Shown here: one piece after another, positions 20,208 through 32,213 of the stretch
Numbering within the stretch: position 1 is the stretch's first letter
Layout: the number at the start of each line of letters is the position of its first letter
Assembly: GCA_905250025.1 (NCBI GenBank)
Contig: CAJNOJ010000147.1
Coordinates: 62,001-126,000 of the forward strand
DNA length: 64,000 nt
From: Adineta ricciae
Taxonomy: Eukaryota > Rotifera > Eurotatoria > Adinetida > Adinetidae
Direction: 5' to 3'
Notes under the pieces: model-generated
Told to the model about the DNA's origin: nothing
The model's database searches: none
Seen by the model: only the letters and a program-made list of their open reading frames with translations
Program-made: the position numbers and the translations under genes

Positions 20208-23200
20208 TTAAACAGGATGTATACGCATTTGTAATCTTCGTCGATAATGGTTCACTGCGATCAGAAATTGCGTCCTGTACAATTTTGATGGAATTATAAA
20301 AAGAATAAATGATAATGTTAATGGTATGAATGAGATATAATATCCACAGGTAATTAACCACGGATCTGTATTGGATGTTAAACAGATTGATTTGAACAAG
20401 ATACTCAAGCGCGGAAACGCAAGGAGCGCTAAGACAATCGGTGCAAAAAACAGATGAAAATGTTGTTGAAATTGTTTGTAGATAAATCGTCGATGATTGG
20501 CATGTCGTGTGCGTTGTTTGCAACCAGTTCTTGTCATGATAATTATCGCTGAAATGAAATTGATACCGAACGGTACAACAAAATGAAAGATATTGATTAG
20601 AAGGTTCAATAGTTGCAAAGTAGATGAATATGTGACTCTGCACCAGATGCGTTGATTTTGATCATCGTCGGGCACATCATAAAATAAACGTCGATGAATA
20701 GGATCGTGTATTGTTGTGATAATCATGAAAATCATTAGGAAACCAATAACGTACTTAGACATTTGTTTACTTCGTTGTGTATAAAAATTCGTTCCTGTGA
20801 TGATCGTCATGGCTCGTTCAATAGCAACGCAAGCGTATAACCATTGGGTCATATTCAGTGTGATGCGTAAGAAAAAGTCCATTGATCTACATTGAAAAGT
20901 AAGAAATGATCGATTGGTAATTGAAGATATTTGCACACAGAGAAAAATCGAGAATTTCAATGCAAAAATCAGAATAGCAACCATTGTTGTTATTGTCGAT
21001 GCAAATAAATAGACTCCAGATCCGACTTTTCGCGTGCCTTTACTTTGAAATGTAATCAACGACAAGATTCCATTGATAAAACCAGTAATACTTATGATCA
21101 TTGTTAATGCGATATTGAATTGAATAAGAGAAGGTTGATATCGGATACTCCTATTCGGTTGAATGTGATAGCTTAAGATTGATTCTAAGGAAAGATCAAA
21201 TAAATTGAAACTGAATTGGCATCGTTGACCGTAGAAACATTTCGGACAAATACATTTCGACGTTTTCGGGCAAATCGGTCGGTCTTGAATGCATTGCGCT
21301 TGATTTTCACAACTGCTTTGGTCGTAGCAATCGTGTTTGGTTGTGTAAGAAAATTCGAAACAATTAGCAACTCGATGATCATGACCGTGGTTATAACATA
21401 GACAAAAGTGCGTGTCATCATAAAAACACGGGATTTTCATAGGCGTTTGTTGACACGGTAGATGATAATATTTAATTCGACGAAGAAGATGTAGTTGCAT
21501 GAGTGTATCGTTGAAGACTTCACTCAAATGATAGCAACGATTAGAAGAATTGAAAGTTCGAATTAGAGTAGACGACTGATTCCAAGTGTCTGCAACTGAA
21601 AGTAAATAGAGATTTTTATCGGAATATTCGACGAGAACAATATGATATGGATGCGTCCAATAGATGATGATTGTTTTTTCGTACGGGCCGATTGTTCGAA
21701 ATATTGAACCGTTGATCGGTGGACCACCTGATTGTATTTCAATAAAATAGATTAAAATTCGTTGCGGAAAATAGACATTTTCTTCGAACGAGATGATTAA
21801 TTTATTATCGATAACTTCACATTGTTTTCCACTGAAACCTTTCGGACAAATGCAGATAAATTCTTTATCAGACATGATTTCGTCATTCATCGATATACAT
21901 TGACCGTGATTACGGCAAGGATTCATTTGGCAATGTGTGCTGTGGAGAAGACATCGAGGACCCCATTTGTTTCGAGGACATACACAAATCGAACGATTCG
22001 TTCCTGTTACACCTATACACAATGAATCAAGCGAACATCTGCATGAATGTTGAATTGTACAGTATTTTCCAGTCCATCCTTGATAACATTGACAGAAAGT
22101 CAGATCTTGGTCACCAACATTCGCATATACGACGCATCGACCGTGAGTACATCGTGTGATCGAACAACGATGGGATGCTGTTGGATGAAGAATTTGTATT
22201 TGAAGGGCGATACGATGGACTGGTAAGAAAGGGTATTGCAATGGTATTAAATGGCTACCGTGATAGGCCAATGAGAGTTTTTCATAAATGTCGATATGGA
22301 TCGAATAAATTCTCGATGAAAGTTTTGGTCGAGTGGAATAAAGTAAATATAGATTGAACTTTTTTTCGCAATGTTCAGTGTAAAGATAAGTTAAGTGTTC
22401 AACTGAATGTATGACTCGTTCATCACTATCGTCAATGAGTGAAATAATCATGGCAAATAGCGTTTGTCTCCAAGCAGAATACGTTTGAAATTTTAAGGTA
22501 AGACTCACTCGTTGATTTTGATATTGACACATACCACCATAGAAACTGGGTGGACAAAGACAAGCTTTCTCTGTTGAATTTTTATTCAACCACACTTGTA
22601 AAGGTAAACCGCGATGACATCGTTGATCGTATTCTTGTCCTGTAACTGGGAACAAAGAGGAGATATCTGGGATTTTTCTATCAGGCGTGATCTGTCTAGT
22701 TGATTGATGTGAGTTCGCTAAAGAAAAGTACACAATTGAACGTTTTCTTTCATCGTTCAAACGCTCATGAAGAAAGTTCGATAAGCTCGTCACGTTTGGT
22801 AGTTTGCCATCATTACCTTCTATATTTGGACATAAAAATTCATGATTTCCAAAGAAGCACTCTTTTTTCTCATGGCACAGTTGGCCCAATGACGTGCACG
22901 ATTTATCGGTATGATTTTGGCAATAAAACTGTTGGTTAGCCAATTGATAATTAGTATCTCGACATAGGTGTGGTTCATCGATACCAGCAACGCAATTGAC
23001 CTGTCCGTCATGTGCTTTCTTCAGAGGTAAACAGATATATTCATATGTTGTCAGTGAGATACATACATGATGCTTCGGTGGACATTCACGAAATGTTGAT
23101 AAGAAATGACAATCCACTTCATCAGCTCCGTTGAAACAATTCCAAATACCGTCACATCGTGTGTATGTGTTATCACACGGCCAGTGTGCGCATTCAGTTT

Positions 23201-24926
23201 CATCAGTTTCATTTCGTCCATCGATGACAACTGGCGCCAGTTCAGTGTAGCCATCGCATACAGTTGGAAATGAAATCTGCTTTCTTACGATATGGTATAC
23301 AGAATTTTCGTCATCGCATAGTCCATACTGATCACGTCCACAGTCGCAAAATCGATCTTTAACCTTTTTCAATGAGATACACTTGTTAGTAGCTGGACAC
23401 TTGAACAGTGAAATAGATTCGTATATCGAACAAATTTCATTTGTCAAAGAACACTGCTCGTCATCTTTGTAAGCACAATCGTATGTGTAATCACAGAGTT
23501 GAAATTGAGAAATGCATTTCGAAGAATTTCGACACCGATACATTGTGGAACTATCACAAACAAGTGAACTATTGTATAGAATTGTGTTACAATGATATAA
23601 TTGTTGATATATTATTTGGAGAATCATGTCGATCCAATTGAAATATGATAGGATAGATGGCTTCTGCAGTGGAAAATCTTCGAAACGACGACATGTTTTA
23701 CCATTAAATTTTAATACACTTACATTCGATCGAAATCCATGACAAAGTTGATCATTGTAGCAAATATATTGCGGTAATGAAGGCATGGACACATTCAATA
23801 TCGCATTTTTCAGATAAGCTAATTGCAGATGGCCGAAAACAAAACCTTCATATGGTACAAATAACAAATCGGGGCATGTTTCATTAATTGTCTGCGTGCA
23901 TATTGTATTAGGACATAATTTCAAACAAATAGGATTCGATCTCTCCAGAATCTTCATGGTACATTGAAATGCTAACCAACACGTTTTGGAAAGTGTTGCC
24001 GGTGTATCGAATATCATCGCTTCCTTCAGAAGAGTATGACGACGAGAAACACACGAACTCGTAAGTCTAGTATTCATCCCCGCGAGTCTTGCTGAACATT
24101 GAATGTCGGTGATAAAGAATGTCGGCACAACGACCAAATGTGGAAACATCAGCATTGGAGAAACTAATTCATCTGACAGATCGAGACATTCATAAACGTG
24201 AGAATTATCATGAGCAAATATTTTTGAAATGCATTGACCGTTAAAACATCGGTATTCATCATCTTTGCATTCACTGATTTGTATTTGCCAACAATTTTCT
24301 TCGTCAACGCCGTTGTTCAAACAATTTATTTCTCCATCACAGATTTCTGCCCAATCAAGACACATCGTTGTTGATCCACGTTGGCATGTTAAATGAATAT
24401 AGCATGTCAATGTTGTCGGTTGATAAGCTTGTTGATAAAACCTATTAACTAATTCCTCTATCGATAGAAACGGAGAGTTATTCATATCCAATGCATACTG
24501 GCACAATGGACCAAATCTTGATGGTGTACAATTGTGAAACACTTTCGATGAAAATGCTGATTGAGTATCATCCGATGAGGAGATTTCATTTCGATAGAAT
24601 TCGTAATCTTCAATGATATCAATCGGTGCTGACCACGTGAGTAATTGCTCACCGGTGACATTCAATGCATAGAGTTCGATGAAAGTCAATCTTTTATCGT
24701 AACTATTTGCTTCGATGTTAAGCCAAGTTGTTGACCATCTAGATAAACAGTACGGAATAATTTGAAATGGAAATATTTCATAATCAGCTGAAGCAGGGAT
24801 ATGCAAGCAATTATGCTGGACAAGAAGCTCATCGAATATGTCATTTGTACGATGAAGATTAATTTGTATCGATGCGACAATCAGATTTAATTGCATGAAG
24901 GATACAAGTTTTATTCGCAAAAACAT
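20208..24926 (-). CDS. Giant LDLa/EGF-repeat seven-transmembrane receptor (haplotype x)
   Basis: Second copy, again 1572 aa from the ATG at 24926 (CAT on the plus strand at 24924-24926). The 4719 nt frame is identical in length to the y copy, with no indel that shifts frame. Substitutions are spread over the whole protein, for instance ERAMTIITGT for ERVMTIIKGT after TM3 and DVPDDDQNQR for DVHDDDDQKR in an extracellular loop. All cysteines of the modules I compared are kept. Retained length and frame argue that both alleles are functional. Confidence 0.82.
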   Translation of the reverse strand: MFLRIKLVSFMQLNLIVASIQINLHRTNDIFDELLVQHNCLHIPASADYEIFPFQIIPYCLSRWSTTWLNIEANSYDKRLTFIELYALNVTGEQLLTWSAPIDIIEDYEFYRNEISSSDDTQSAFSSKVFHNCTPSRFGPLCQYALDMNNSPFLSIEELVNRFYQQAYQPTTLTCYIHLTCQRGSTTMCLDWAEICDGEINCLNNGVDEENCWQIQISECKDDEYRCFNGQCISKIFAHDNSHVYECLDLSDELVSPMLMFPHLVVVPTFFITDIQCSARLAGMNTRLTSSCVSRRHTLLKEAMIFDTPATLSKTCWLAFQCTMKILERSNPICLKLCPNTICTQTINETCPDLLFVPYEGFVFGHLQLAYLKNAILNVSMPSLPQYICYNDQLCHGFRSNVSVLKFNGKTCRRFEDFPLQKPSILSYFNWIDMILQIIYQQLYHCNTILYNSSLVCDSSTMYRCRNSSKCISQFQLCDYTYDCAYKDDEQCSLTNEICSIYESISLFKCPATNKCISLKKVKDRFCDCGRDQYGLCDDENSVYHIVRKQISFPTVCDGYTELAPVVIDGRNETDETECAHWPCDNTYTRCDGIWNCFNGADEVDCHFLSTFRECPPKHHVCISLTTYEYICLPLKKAHDGQVNCVAGIDEPHLCRDTNYQLANQQFYCQNHTDKSCTSLGQLCHEKKECFFGNHEFLCPNIEGNDGKLPNVTSLSNFLHERLNDERKRSIVYFSLANSHQSTRQITPDRKIPDISSLFPVTGQEYDQRCHRGLPLQVWLNKNSTEKACLCPPSFYGGMCQYQNQRVSLTLKFQTYSAWRQTLFAMIISLIDDSDERVIHSVEHLTYLYTEHCEKKFNLYLLYSTRPKLSSRIYSIHIDIYEKLSLAYHGSHLIPLQYPFLPVHRIALQIQILHPTASHRCSITRCTHGRCVVYANVGDQDLTFCQCYQGWTGKYCTIQHSCRCSLDSLCIGVTGTNRSICVCPRNKWGPRCLLHSTHCQMNPCRNHGQCISMNDEIMSDKEFICICPKGFSGKQCEVIDNKLIISFEENVYFPQRILIYFIEIQSGGPPINGSIFRTIGPYEKTIIIYWTHPYHIVLVEYSDKNLYLLSVADTWNQSSTLIRTFNSSNRCYHLSEVFNDTLMQLHLLRRIKYYHLPCQQTPMKIPCFYDDTHFCLCYNHGHDHRVANCFEFSYTTKHDCYDQSSCENQAQCIQDRPICPKTSKCICPKCFYGQRCQFSFNLFDLSLESILSYHIQPNRSIRYQPSLIQFNIALTMIISITGFINGILSLITFQSKGTRKVGSGVYLFASTITTMVAILIFALKFSIFLCVQISSITNRSFLTFQCRSMDFFLRITLNMTQWLYACVAIERAMTIITGTNFYTQRSKQMSKYVIGFLMIFMIITTIHDPIHRRLFYDVPDDDQNQRIWCRVTYSSTLQLLNLLINIFHFVVPFGINFISAIIIMTRTGCKQRTRHANHRRFIYKQFQQHFHLFFAPIVLALLAFPRLSILFKSICLTSNTDPWLITCGYYISFIPLTLSFILFIIPSKLYRTQFLIAVNHYRRRLQMRIHPV

Positions 24927-25337
24927 CCTTGCAAAATTTTCTCTTTTACAGTGTGAAACGTGATTTCTAGAGTTTTCTTCAGTTATTATACAGCAGATGT
25001 CATATTTATTATGTGTGCAATGCTGTTGATAAAGCGTTAAACACTGACTAAATGAAGTCAGCACGTTTCTATTTGTGTGGAAAATCACAACATAATTCGC
25101 GATGAATTTTCTAACACACGATGAGTAAAGAAATAATTTTCTATTCAATGAAATCTTTTCCTCAAGTTATATAATTCATATGTAATGAGAAAAATTCTTC
25201 GCCTCGTCGAGATTGTAACAACATCGCACTTTTCTTTAGAAACGCATGAACAATCAAGTTATATAAAGAATATTCTCATAAAAATTTCCCTATTTAATTC
25301 GTATCTCAAAGAGAAAAAAAAGCATCTCTTGCACAAT

Positions 25338-26348
25338 ATGTCAAATATCAACGCTACAATCATTGCTCTCAATAACACAGCTTCTGCCATCGCCATAGTT
25401 TTATCATCAATTAGTTTGATACTTGGTACAGTTGGTCTTCTATTGAATACCGTTGTATTTACTCAACCGAAATTTCGTAAAAAACCAAGTTCGCTATACT
25501 TTCTAACCTCGACGTATTTTAGTTTATTTATTACATTGGTCGTTGTACCTGTACGTTTATATACGAATAGTACTTTCATAGATCCAGCAAATTATAATCT
25601 CATTGTCTGCAAAATCGAATATTTTGTTTTCTATTTTCCACGCACAGCATCTTGTTGGTTGATTGTAATGGCAACTATTGATCGATATTTACACAGTTCA
25701 ACAGACGCACGTATTCGACTACTTAGTTCAATGAAGACGGCTCGAATCGCGTGTATTGTTATCAGCATTACATCCGTGCTGATATATGTTCATATACTTG
25801 TTTATTTCGAGATAAATACAACGAAAAATCAGTTCGGTATTGCTATACCTTTATGCCGAGGTCAAAATGGATTTTATCGAACTTTCATTGGATTTTTTCA
25901 TATGATCGCTTATGCACTAAGTCCATGTTTTTTCATGCTTCTGTTTGGTTTGCTTACCATTCAAAAACTACGTCAAAATCGTCGGTTACTTCCAGCAGTA
26001 ATATGCAGTCGAAATCATCATTTAATGAAACCATCCGATGTTAAATTAGTCAGTATGCTAATTGCTCAGGTATTCGTTATTATTCTCTCTGTTTTACCGT
26101 TCTCGATCAACAACATCTACGCATCGTGCACGCTCAACGTTCAAAAAGATGCATTTCGCATCGCTCAAGAGAATGTAATTACACAGACAGTCAACACCAT
26201 GACATCGTTTGCTCATACCACTAGTTTTTATTTGTATACATTATCCGGAAGTCTATTTCGTCGAGAACTTTTCAAGATATACCGGCGTGTTCTTCGTCCA
26301 AACACTAATCTTAGTCATCCGAGAACTAACGAACGAAATAACACTTAG
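25338..26348 (+). CDS. Rhodopsin-like seven-transmembrane receptor (haplotype x)
   Basis: 336 aa, same start and length as the copy at 10608. Differences are few and conservative (NNTASA for NTAAST in the N-terminus, FRKKPSSLYFLTSTY for FCKKPCSLYFLISTY in loop 1). The IDRYLHSS motif and both loop cysteines are retained. Head-to-head with the giant receptor gene, 411 bp apart. Confidence 0.8.
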   Translation: MSNINATIIALNNTASAIAIVLSSISLILGTVGLLLNTVVFTQPKFRKKPSSLYFLTSTYFSLFITLVVVPVRLYTNSTFIDPANYNLIVCKIEYFVFYFPRTASCWLIVMATIDRYLHSSTDARIRLLSSMKTARIACIVISITSVLIYVHILVYFEINTTKNQFGIAIPLCRGQNGFYRTFIGFFHMIAYALSPCFFMLLFGLLTIQKLRQNRRLLPAVICSRNHHLMKPSDVKLVSMLIAQVFVIILSVLPFSINNIYASCTLNVQKDAFRIAQENVITQTVNTMTSFAHTTSFYLYTLSGSLFRRELFKIYRRVLRPNTNLSHPRTNERNNT

Positions 26349-26914
26349 AATCTATATTGTGATAGTTCTGTATGTATTACATGAATCTGAAAATGTGTCC
26401 AAAAGAAAACACCAGACGGATAAAAATTACAAGAAATGCATCGGGATTGAACGTTGAAAAATCTATTTTCTCGCGTTCTTTTGTGTTCGTTTTCTCCCAA
26501 TGCTAAATTATTTATTTTTCTGCTGTTCTTCGGCTACAAATAGAAAGTCATATTCTAAATAAATAAAACATTACAATTTATAAAATATGAAAGCACAGCA
26601 AGTTTAACAAAGCGTTGCTAATACGCGATACTGATATATGCACTTCAGAGAAAAAGCATCCCTCTCATTTTTTAATTAGTGTAGCTCTGAATTACCACAA
26701 TCACCAAAGAGAACGCCACCGTCGTCATGCGCCTTCATGTATAGCTGTCGTTGTTCATATATTGAGAAAGACGGTTCCGATTAGAATAACAGGCAATTCT
26801 TTTCTTCAGACGATATTCTTCCCGTCGGAAATAGCTGAAACTTATAGTTTTTCTAATAATACACGCGCATAAAAAGTCTACAAAAAAAAGCTTAATTTAA
26901 TCTCGTAGCACTTA
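26349..26914. other. Intergenic, second copy of 11619-12185
   Basis: No intact gene seen. Confidence 0.4.
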
Positions 26915-27208
26915 TTGCGATCATACCATCATTGGTGCAGCTATCGTAGAAGTGTTAAACTATCGGGCAAGAATCCATTTTCGAAGCCTATCATTGATCC
27001 AAATTATCTATCAAACTCTCATGAAATCAATCAAATGTTACATTTGATTAATAAGAGCACGTTTGATGGACTGACTGAGAACTACGATGAAAGCGAAAAG
27101 CTTTTATTTAATAATAAAGACAACAAAGTGTTACTGGAATGGATTAGAAAGAATATTAAAAGTGATGTACCTCAAGTCAGTACCTGCGCGATGAAAATTT
27201 ATTTTTAA
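26915..27208 (+). pseudogene. GMC oxidoreductase C-terminal remnant (haplotype x)
   Basis: Less decayed than the y copy: 97 codons run from SVKLSGKNPFSKPIIDPNYL through EWIRKNIKSDVPQVSTCAMK, where active enzymes have a (S/G)TC.MG motif. The catalytic His of GMC enzymes would be expected just before this motif but is replaced here (VPQVST). No FAD-binding domain upstream. Shared by both haplotypes, so the gene was already truncated before they diverged. Confidence 0.55.
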
Positions 27209-27250
27209 TACGATAAGATAATTTTAACAGAATGTTCTCTCATGAAATTG

Positions 27251-28174
27251 TCAAACAATTCGTGTTAAGGTCTGCAGCGGACGTACTCTTACGGTGACGG
27301 GTGCTATGCGTGGACCGTGAAGGCGAGTGACGATTGATTTTAATTGAGGATTGATGAGAACCAATGAAAAAGCAAGAAAGAGCATGTCGAACGATAGACA
27401 CACCGTTTGTATTCGATAAGCAAGGAAATACAACTGTCTGGTAAATACCCACTGAAACCAAAATGCAATCGTTGGGATACCAGTGCAAACAAGGCAACAT
27501 ACGGTAAGTACTAGACGTCGAAGAACGACTATGTCGCGTCGCATCGCTCCCTGACTGACTTCTTGGATACGTAATGTTGCTTTCGTCAAACGTCGAATAA
27601 CAGCCATGTAACACACGACAACTATGGTAACTGGCGTACAATATGCAACAACAAACAAAAACGCATAGGTTTTCACCTCACGAAAATTGGTAGCGCATTG
27701 GAAATCTGCTGATTCATAGCTCATATCATTGAAAGCAACTAGTGGACAGAATAGGATAAATGGAATGAAAGGACAGCTGACAACTGATATTTTTACCACC
27801 CGTAATGAACGCAGGAATACAAATCGATGTTGAAAGATAATATTAGACATTCTTCCAAGTGCTTGCAAGGCAAAAGTATGAAACAACCATGTAAATGCGT
27901 AGCATAAAGCATAAGCGCGCACTTGACACGCAAGAGAGTCGAGATATATGTAAATTTTCAAATCACCTTGAATGGCACTTATATTCAGCGATAATAATAT
28001 AATGGAACACAGAATAACTGCCAGATAGTTTTCTATGGCCAGCAAAAGGTTACCGTCTGGGAACTTCCATGCATGTCGCGCTACTTGGAACAGAACAATA
28101 GACGAAATTATAATTGAGATAATGCAGAACACCAAAGCTACAAAAACTAAGATGAAACCGATTGGTTGCTCCAT
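27251..28174 (-). CDS. Rhodopsin-like seven-transmembrane receptor, 307 aa (intact allele)
   Basis: Single exon, seven hydrophobic helices. A Cys before TM3 (LACQVRAYALCY) and one in extracellular loop 2 (DFQCATNF) fit the class A disulfide. The TM3 end is LGRM rather than DRY. The intracellular loop 3 region is basic (RRLTKATLRIQEVSQGAMRR). TM7 ends LVLINPQLKSIV, an NP-containing variant of NPxxY. A short C-tail follows. Ligand unknown. The allele at 12430-13195 is broken, so only this copy can make protein. Confidence 0.78.
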   Translation of the reverse strand: MEQPIGFILVFVALVFCIISIIISSIVLFQVARHAWKFPDGNLLLAIENYLAVILCSIILLSLNISAIQGDLKIYIYLDSLACQVRAYALCYAFTWLFHTFALQALGRMSNIIFQHRFVFLRSLRVVKISVVSCPFIPFILFCPLVAFNDMSYESADFQCATNFREVKTYAFLFVVAYCTPVTIVVVCYMAVIRRLTKATLRIQEVSQGAMRRDIVVLRRLVLTVCCLVCTGIPTIAFWFQWVFTRQLYFLAYRIQTVCLSFDMLFLAFSLVLINPQLKSIVTRLHGPRIAPVTVRVRPLQTLTRIV

Positions 28175-29157
28175 TATTAATTTACTGTCTTTGGTATGTC
28201 GTTTTAGATGAACTGTGATAGTTTGCTTTAACGAAGGAACAATCTGCGCAATCTCTATTTTGTCTATCTCACTTCTATTAATTTTCCCGATGGCGAAGTC
28301 GTTAATTCCTTTTTACTTACTAGATTGACGTCGAAATCCGCTTTATATTTAATTTACATAGAGTCAAGAACATCTGAATTTTCTTTTCCCTTTATTTTAA
28401 CGACAGGAAAATAAAGAACGTGTTCTGATTTTTACAATCACTAAATGTAATGAACATGACAGCTGCTTCTCAAGGCTACTTGATATTGTCTACGCTCTGG
28501 TTCATTTTTGTGCTTTCACGATGAAGACTTTTTGCCTTACAGACACTAAAACTCGAAGTTCTTTGATTATTTTGAGAGACTATTCTAAACAATGTGAAAC
28601 TTCTTAACTTTGACAACATCTGTCTTCACGACTGTACAGCGACCGCTAAACAAAATCTGAACGCACCATTAATCATACAGCAAGATTAGTCCTCTGGAAA
28701 TCAGAAAGCATTCCTTATTTTTTAGTTTCAGAACACATGTCTATATCAACTAAACGCAGACTAACATTCCTAATAATCTTGTCATGCAAAGTAAACAAAG
28801 ACTATGCTGTTCAGTTCTGTCAATATTATAACGTTTATATCTATTATTCTGTTGTTTAGTGAAAAGTGCATATAATAAATCCGTATTCGCGAGTGAGATG
28901 TTATGTTTTTAATGCGTTGTGCAGCTTCGCATATTCTTCTTCTCCGAGCTCGTTTTCATTTGTGCATAAAAGTAAAATAAATCACATTGTTCTGACGAAG
29001 AAAAAGAAAAGAAAGATCACTTGTACTGGAAATGTTTTTTTTACCAACATAACGTTTTTCTTTTTATAAGCAAAAGAAAATTGAAAACTTTCACCAGACA
29101 AATATTCTTCCAGATTTTTCGTTGACTCATTTAAAAAAACAATAACTATAGTCATCG
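28175..29157. other. Intergenic between blocks A' and B
   Basis: Contains the empty target site of the 1.8 kb transposon (near 28855). Alignment with haplotype y ends near 29040. The promoter of the U-box/kinase gene must lie in the last few hundred bases. No other gene seen. Confidence 0.5.
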
Positions 29158-32100
29158 ATGGCAAGAAACATCGGATCAGCAAAATGTCCCCTGAGTGGTC
29201 GAACGTTCAGAGATCCTGTTATAGCTGCAGATGGTCATACTTACGAACGAGAAAATATTACACAATGGTTACAAGAGAACGAAACTAGTCCATTGACGAA
29301 CGAATCAATGGATATTTCTACATTACGGCCTAATCATACTGTAAAGAGAATGGTCGGCGAATTTACAGATACATCTTACACACTGCATGGTCAGCATAGA
29401 TTTGAACTCAATGTTGACATAAAGAAAAGTAGACCGAAACCTTTATTTCAAGGATTTGGCAAATGTATATATGAAGTCGAATGGATAAATATTGACGGGC
29501 CACCGATTGTACTATTAAGAATCGATGGCGCTAAAGCAAGTCGTGAAGCTTCGTTTTATGTTCAACTAAGTTGTCATCCACATATTGTACGCACCTTCGG
29601 ACTTGTTGACAGCAATCCGGACACAGCTATGCTCTTACAAGAAAATGCTCCTGATGGAGATTTATTTGAGTTATTGCGAGACGGGCAGTTTCGGCCGAGT
29701 ACGGCAGTCTTTTTAGAGATTTTCCTACAAATTACAGATGCCATGATCTGCCTTGCAGATAATAACATTGTACATGGTGATCTAGCTTGTCGGAATATAC
29801 TTGTATTCAGGTGGAATTCGTCAGAGCCGAAAGAAAATCTCGTCAAATTGACTGATTTTGGACTAACTCGAGCAAGTCATATTTTCTCTGTCGTTGAGAT
29901 TGCAACGGCGTCAACCATGAATATCATTCCGATTCGTTATGCAGCACCCGAAATTCTTAGAGATCCAGACAGATTAGCATATTCTGAAAAATCCGATATA
30001 TATTCTATGGGTATACTTATGTGGGAAGCTTGTTCGTACGGTACACAACCTTATCTATTGGTGCGCAATGAGAATGACATTCGAAGACGGAAGCTGAATG
30101 ATGAACGACTTCCACAACCGGAATCGTGTGACGATGAACTTTGGACTATCATTAACGAATGCTGGAGTCTAGAACCACAGGATCGACCAGATTTTCGATC
30201 TTTAAAAGAATCTCTACTAACTTTGAAGTATGAATGGACTAATCGATCGAGGCGATTCAATGATTCGATTATTAGTTCGCGAAGATCATCAGTGGTCTCC
30301 ATTGGATCTGAGTAAGATATATATTACACTAATTTCGAAAGTCAAAATTTCATTGGTCAACGATTATTATTTGACACTAGATTGAATCGTTCGACACCAA
30401 TAGCATCACCGAGAGTTTCCAGGAACTTTTGCCGGTATATACACAGTTACGATTGTATTCCATCGCTAAAATCTATTCTCTTTCATATAAAAATGATAGA
30501 GAAAACGAAGCGAAATCCAGACTTGTCTGTGCTTGTGGAAGAGAATTTGATGATCGAAGAGTTTTTGAAAGTCATCGATTCGCGTGCACAAGACGAACTG
30601 AAGAACGTACTTCTCGAGATGACCTAGATGATCATCAAGAAAATGGCTACGCTGATCCACCTCGAGTGTCACAACAACGCCAACAGTCTAGGCAAGTTTT
30701 CCGTTCAACGTCTGAAGTCAATATTTCGCATATCGACAATAAAAACGATAGTAACAGTACCAATCCTCGAAGATCGTCTATCAAAAGTCCAGGATCGAAA
30801 ATTTCTCGAAGTAAATCTAATCTCTTCTTTCATTCTATATGTTTATCATATAAATTTTCTCTATCCAAGGCGACTCGCCGTCAGTAAGATTTGAATGTCA
30901 CCGTTGCGGCGAACAACTTAGGGTTGCAGACTATCAAAACCACCAAGTAATATTTCTGTTTCAATGCTTTTTGTTTCTCTATGTTTATCACGTTGAAGAA
31001 CAATTGTATTCAGAATCGAAGTAACCGTGATCGAACGCAAAAGTTACCGGGCCATCAAAGTTGAAACTTCTTTGTTTTCGAAATTTTTCTACGGCGGCAT
31101 TTCTTTAGACAACAACACTGGGCACAGTGCGTATGAATACGTTGATAAATCTTCTCGGTCATACGACGAAGAAGGACGTTCCGTACGATGACTCTTAATC
31201 AACTAATTCGTTTCGCATTGTTTTCTCTTTGTTGTAGACTTTACATACTTTAAAAAATAACCGTAAGTTAGCAAGGCGTGCAAAGTGAGTTATCTCATAA
31301 TGGACCAAAAATATTTTACCTAATTTACATGATTTGCGTACATGTTAGTTGTCGCTCACATATTGAAAACACGCGTGGCGATGATGAACAGTCAAGTACA
31401 AATAATGAGCCTAATAGGTCTCAAGTAGGATTTATCTGTAATCTTATTTTCTTACTGTTGACGAACATATAGGAAAGCCATCCGGAGCAGAGCTTCTCGA
31501 AACTTACCGCGATGAGATTTGCCCAAAGCCAGCGACGCCGCCAAGATCCAAATTCTATTCTTCCGACATACAACAGACGAGCTCGTGTGCCATCGAGTAA
31601 ATCTTATGGGCATGCGTTTTCGCTTTCATCTTGTTGTTTTTTTATCAACTCCTTAGCTATTCAAAGCAGTACTTCGCCTACAACATCTCGGCGTGATCTA
31701 GGATCCGCCCATAATTCCGACGCATACCAAAGTACCATTTCGCTCAGTACTACACGCGACAGTCAGGAATCTTTGTCATGTTCGAGAAGCACTAGTTTGT
31801 ATACGGAATATTTTACGAATTGTTCTACTAATAAATCTGCATACGATCGCAAATCTCGAAGAACGCATCCAACACGACCATTCGTTCCAGACATTTATAC
31901 GCTATCTACCACTGCAAACAGAAGTGACAGATCAAAGAGCGCACCACCTGTCCGACCACGAACGAATATACCATCAAAATCCAACTCAAGACGAGGTCAG
32001 TTCGAATCGATTTCTCTTACCTTTCTCTAATATGATTTATTAGCAGATAAAATTCAGCTACGTCCATTGTCGGTATCATGCACCGATGATGTCGAATACG

Positions 32101-32213
32101 ATCTCGCGGCCGACATTGCCCGTAGCTACGAAGTAAGCAATGACATCTTTTAACAATTAGGGATGGATATCTTTTTATATATGTAGCGATTTCCACCCAT
32201 TCGTCGACAATGA
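29158..32213 (+). CDS. U-box / protein kinase-like / zinc-finger multidomain protein (haplotype x)
   Basis: Exon 1 (29158-30311) encodes a U-box at residues 8-75 (KCPLSGRTFRDPVIAADGHT...WLQ) and a tyrosine-kinase-like domain at about 90-350 with HGDLACRNIL, LTDFGLTRA and YAAPEIL. The beta-3 lysine position reads VLLRID, an Arg, and HRD has become HGD. Later exons include one ending at 30810 with a CACGREFDDRRVFESHRFAC finger, 30870-30946 with a second finger (FECHRCGEQL), a Ser/Thr/Arg-rich exon set (about 31475-31997), and a last exon 32187-32213 ending PPIRRQ-stop. Several junctions are phase-consistent; the start of exon 2 (near 30404) and the exons around 31.0-31.4 kb are unresolved. Probably an E3 ligase with a kinase-like module. 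Confidence 0.65.

Noticed and set aside
21185-21421. Short frames on both strands within 20208-24926
   Set aside because: Shadows of the receptor coding sequence.
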